This document shows, one piece after another, positions 5,088-6,710 of a DNA stretch of 6,710 bases. The notes beneath the pieces were generated by a model. That model was not told where the DNA came from and made no database searches. It saw only the letters and a list, made by a program, of their open reading frames with translations. The number at the start of each line of letters is the position of its first letter. Within the stretch, counting starts at the first letter, position 1. Position numbers and translations under genes: made by a program. The DNA is from Gammaproteobacteria bacterium. GTDB lineage: Bacteria; Pseudomonadota; Gammaproteobacteria; HK1. Location of the stretch: the NCBI GenBank assembly GCA_022822245.1, contig JAJECB010000056.1, positions 1 through 6,710 on the forward strand, in the 5' to 3' direction.

Positions 5088-6710
5088 CCTCTCGGCCACC
5101 TCGGCGAGCAGGTCGAGCACCTGAACGTCGTCGCGGGTCCCCTCGTCGAATGCTGCGGCCAGCGCTCGTACATCCTCCCTCGACAGCGACCGCTGCTCGA
5201 TGATCGGGGTCCATGAGAACCGAGTGTTGCGTGCCGCGGCCCGCCGCAATGCGATGATGTCGTCCACGGTCCGAGCTTGCGTGACGACCGCAGGCTGCGG
5301 GAGCCGTCGACCGTCGGCGAGTTCCAACACGTTGTGCTCATTCTCCGGGGATACCTCGCTTTCGCTCCGTTCCTGGTCTTCGTCGTCGGTGGCGAATCCG
5401 AGTCCTCGCCGCCAGTCAGCTCGTGTCGTCGGCAACGCATAGATGTCGGTGCGAGCTACGATGTATGCCGCCAGTGTCCTCGCGTGCTCCAGGCCCCAAA
5501 CACGTTCGGCCGCCCCACATATGGATTGAGCGAGGTCCGGACAGGCGTGTCTGCCGGCCCGCGCAAGCAGTTCGGCGGCGATGTCTGCCGCAAGCTCCAC
5601 ACCCGCAGCCCCATCGACGTCCAAGAGCTCCACGTTCGCACGAACGAGCGCCGCAAACGCGTTCACGTGACCGACAGCGCCGTGACGAACGAGATACTCG
5701 AAGATCCGAACCGAGGCCAAGGGAGCCACGGGGGTCACCGCGACGGGAAGGTCAATTGCAGCAGCGCGAGGCGCGCCCTCGGTCATCGGCTCGGCTGCGG
5801 CCAGGATGCGGGCCAGCCAGGCGGCATCACGGAGCAATTGACTCCCTTCAGGCTCATGAAGTGCCTGGGCGAGCCAGGAAACCCATGACGTAAGCTGATA
5901 GTCCTTTCGGTACCCCACACCGAACGCCCTTGGGAGCATCGCTTGAACGAGTTGCCGTGCGGTCTGCATGTCACCGTCGTTCGCGTGCCGCCGGACCAGG
6001 TCTCTTGTTTCGCGGAGACGCGAGTGCACGTCTTCAGTGGCAATGGCGGTCTCGTACGCCGCAAGCGTCTCTCGATACCAAGGAACCGATGCGCCCGTCG
6101 AGCGCAGCTGATCGGCGAGCTCGAGGCGCTGATACGGCGGCCATAGTTCCGGCTCACTTGTGAAGCGATGCGCCAGCATGTCGCTCAACCACTGGGGAAG
6201 ATCGCGGCCGTGGCGCCCAGCCACGGTGGCGACGATCCCCATTAGCTCGATTTTCCTGTCCGCAATTCCCCGAAGGGTCGAACTGCCTCCGTCGCGTGAC
6301 GACAAGAAGACGTCGAGCAATGGCACGAGCGTCGTCCACGCTTCACTCAATGGCGCTGGGCAGTCTGAGAGCGTCCGTGCATCGAGTTTCGCCAGCGTGC
6401 GAGCAGCGGCGTCGATTCGCGCAGCGAGCTGGATTGCATCGGCGTCGCGATGCACGACCGCGTCTGGCGAGAGCGAGTTTCCGGCCGGGGTGTGTGCTTG
6501 CGGGGGAACCGGTGCCGGAACATCGGCTTCGTGAAACCGTTCGATCAAGGGGTGACGATGATGAGGACGACGATGCCAACTCCGCGCTCTGCCGGGCTTT
6601 GCCCGCCTTCGCTCTGTACCATCGTCTCCTCCATCACCGCGTGAGCGAACGCTTTCGGCTTCGTCGGATGCAAGGAGGAAGCGGAGCCGCCAGTACCGAA
6701 AGCGCTGCTC
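4905..6710 (-). CDS. Upstream half of the split large helical gene (5' end outside window)
   Basis: The frame is open from the right edge for 601 residues to TAA 4907-4905. The first visible residues, RFRYWRLRFLLAS, look like the interior of a protein. Residues 17-60 are largely encoded by the 124-bp element and are Arg/His-rich, unlike the flanks. A helical solenoid follows, with a landmark GVGYRKDYQLTSWVSWL near residues 264-280, an acidic linker DDEDQERSESEVSPENE near 442-458, and TVDDIIALRRA near 481-491. The native sequence ends at Arg541 (nt 5088); the last 60 residues, Arg- and Cys-rich, are read from the 194-bp element. A TTG at 6548 could be taken as the start, but it lies in the element's inverted repeat without a ribosome binding site. 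If translated, the product would be a truncated protein lacking its C-terminal 550 or so residues. Confidence 0.72.
   Translation of the reverse strand, partial: EQRFRYWRLRFLLASDEAESVRSRGDGGDDGTERRRAKPGRARSWHRRPHHRHPLIERFHEADVPAPVPPQAHTPAGNSLSPDAVVHRDADAIQLAARIDAAARTLAKLDARTLSDCPAPLSEAWTTLVPLLDVFLSSRDGGSSTLRGIADRKIELMGIVATVAGRHGRDLPQWLSDMLAHRFTSEPELWPPYQRLELADQLRSTGASVPWYRETLAAYETAIATEDVHSRLRETRDLVRRHANDGDMQTARQLVQAMLPRAFGVGYRKDYQLTSWVSWLAQALHEPEGSQLLRDAAWLARILAAAEPMTEGAPRAAAIDLPVAVTPVAPLASVRIFEYLVRHGAVGHVNAFAALVRANVELLDVDGAAGVELAADIAAELLARAGRHACPDLAQSICGAAERVWGLEHARTLAAYIVARTDIYALPTTRADWRRGLGFATDDEDQERSESEVSPENEHNVLELADGRRLPQPAVVTQARTVDDIIALRRAAARNTRFSWTPIIEQRSLSREDVRALAAAFDEGTRDDVQVLDLLAEVAERCYRRREMARNRPSRKCSDRGVDRACSLAAGRRRRRDINEMLKKMPEGIQRLHTGRLRAFS
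5088..5092. repeat. Target site duplication, right copy (194-bp element)
   Basis: CCTCT directly follows the TAGCA end of the element. On the minus strand it supplies the AGG codon (Arg) at which the native reading frame of the large gene stops making sense. Confidence 0.8.
6525..6532. repeat. Target site duplication, left copy (124-bp element)
   Basis: GGCTTCGT abuts the GAAA end of the 124-bp element. The two preceding bases TC also match the last two bases of the element, so the repeat looks 10 bp long; the symmetry of the ends fixes it at 8. Confidence 0.82.
6533..6656. mobile_element. 124-bp miniature inverted-repeat element with 8-bp target duplication
   Basis: The left end, 6533-6555, and the right end, read in reverse from 6656 to 6634, match at 19 of 23 positions (GAAA-CGTTCG-TCA-G-GGTGA, where dashes mark the mismatches). 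Similarity continues weakly inwards (GATG/ACGATG blocks to about 6573 and 6617). The middle has a small perfect hairpin, CGGGC-TTT-GCCCG at 6593-6605. Exact 8-bp repeats GGCTTCGT flank it at 6525-6532 and 6657-6664. Insertion plus duplication is 132 bp, so the host frame is kept. The right end GAAAGCG is one base from GTAAGCG, which I recall as an IS66-family end; that family also makes 8-bp duplications, but the assignment is tentative. Confidence 0.85.
6657..6664. repeat. Target site duplication, right copy (124-bp element)
   Basis: GGCTTCGT directly follows the TTTC end of the element and is identical to the copy at 6525-6532. Confidence 0.82.

Larger units (their letters stand above)
2981..6710 (-). 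pseudogene. Very large alpha-helical (HEAT-like) gene, 3' part, split by two miniature element insertions
   Basis: Removing the two insertions with one copy of each target duplication (132 bp and 199 bp) leaves 3399 bp, a single open frame of 1132 residues plus stop, entering from the right edge. The joints read RFLLASDEADVPAPVPP and LLAEVAERNGDRDTALRL, both natural helical sequence. The reconstructed protein is made of amphipathic helices with HEAT- or TPR-like character and a Trp-rich beta-like C-terminus. This build resembles the C-terminal half of large NTPase or STAND-type proteins found in accessory and defence islands. No P-loop is visible, because the N-terminus is outside the window. 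The name is therefore an inference from overall texture, not from a signature motif. The 124-bp insertion keeps the frame; the 194-bp insertion shifts it, so the full protein cannot be made. Confidence 0.7.

Noticed and set aside
6593..6605. CGGGC-TTT-GCCCG hairpin as a terminator
   Set aside because: Only 5 bp, no T-run on either strand, and it is the middle of the palindromic 124-bp element inside a coding frame.
6545..6710. A separate upstream minus-strand gene ending at TGA 6547-6545, overlapping a TTG start by TTGA (classic coupling)
   Set aside because: The overlap lies inside the 124-bp element's inverted repeat, and the host frame runs through it to the window edge. The element explains the good-looking third-position composition there.
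1..6710. tRNA, rRNA, CRISPR array, replication origin or full transposase gene
   Set aside because: No tRNA-like fold, no regularly spaced repeats, no iterons and no transposase motif seen on either strand.

Overview
The window is GC-rich bacterial DNA. It starts inside the 3' part of a MobF/TraI-type conjugative relaxase-helicase gene, so it probably comes from a conjugative plasmid or integrative conjugative element. The GC-rich style and the relaxase type fit a proteobacterium or myxobacterium, but the taxon cannot be fixed from this sequence.

Layout. (1) Positions 2-1435, + strand: C-terminal helicase half of the relaxase, with its start beyond the left edge. (2) Positions 1449-1934, - strand: a 161-residue protein of unknown function, tail to tail with the relaxase. 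(3) Positions 1935-2040: a short gap with a very strong 40-nt hairpin. (4) Positions 2041-2895, - strand: a PD-(D/E)XK nuclease-like gene interrupted by one in-frame TAA at 2269-2271. (5) Positions 2981-6710, - strand: the 3' part of a very large alpha-helical, HEAT-like gene that runs off the right edge. It resembles the C-terminal half of large NTPase-type proteins common in accessory islands. The large gene and the nuclease gene lie in one direction and close together, so they look like one operon, possibly a two-gene defence-type module.

The most interesting signal is that the large gene has been hit twice by small non-coding mobile elements, each recognisable by inverted ends and an exact target duplication. 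A 194-bp element at 4894-5087 has 35-bp imperfect terminal inverted repeats beginning TGTCA and a 5-bp duplication (CCTCT). It shifts the reading frame and splits the gene into two open reading frames that would otherwise be annotated as separate proteins. A 124-bp element at 6533-6656 has 23-bp inverted repeats (19 of 23 matching) and an 8-bp duplication (GGCTTCGT). It adds 132 bp, exactly 44 codons, without a stop. Removing both insertions in silico gives one continuous frame of 1132 codons from the window edge to the stop at 2981, with natural protein sequence across both joints.

Together with the stop codon in the nuclease, this suggests an accessory system that is decaying, or whose cargo genes are landing sites for miniature transposons. 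The apparent GTG (4918) and TTG (6548) start codons of the two halves both lie inside element termini and are probably artefacts of the insertions. Base composition also changes near 1935-2040: the relaxase and the 161-residue gene are clearly richer in GC than the accessory genes to the right.
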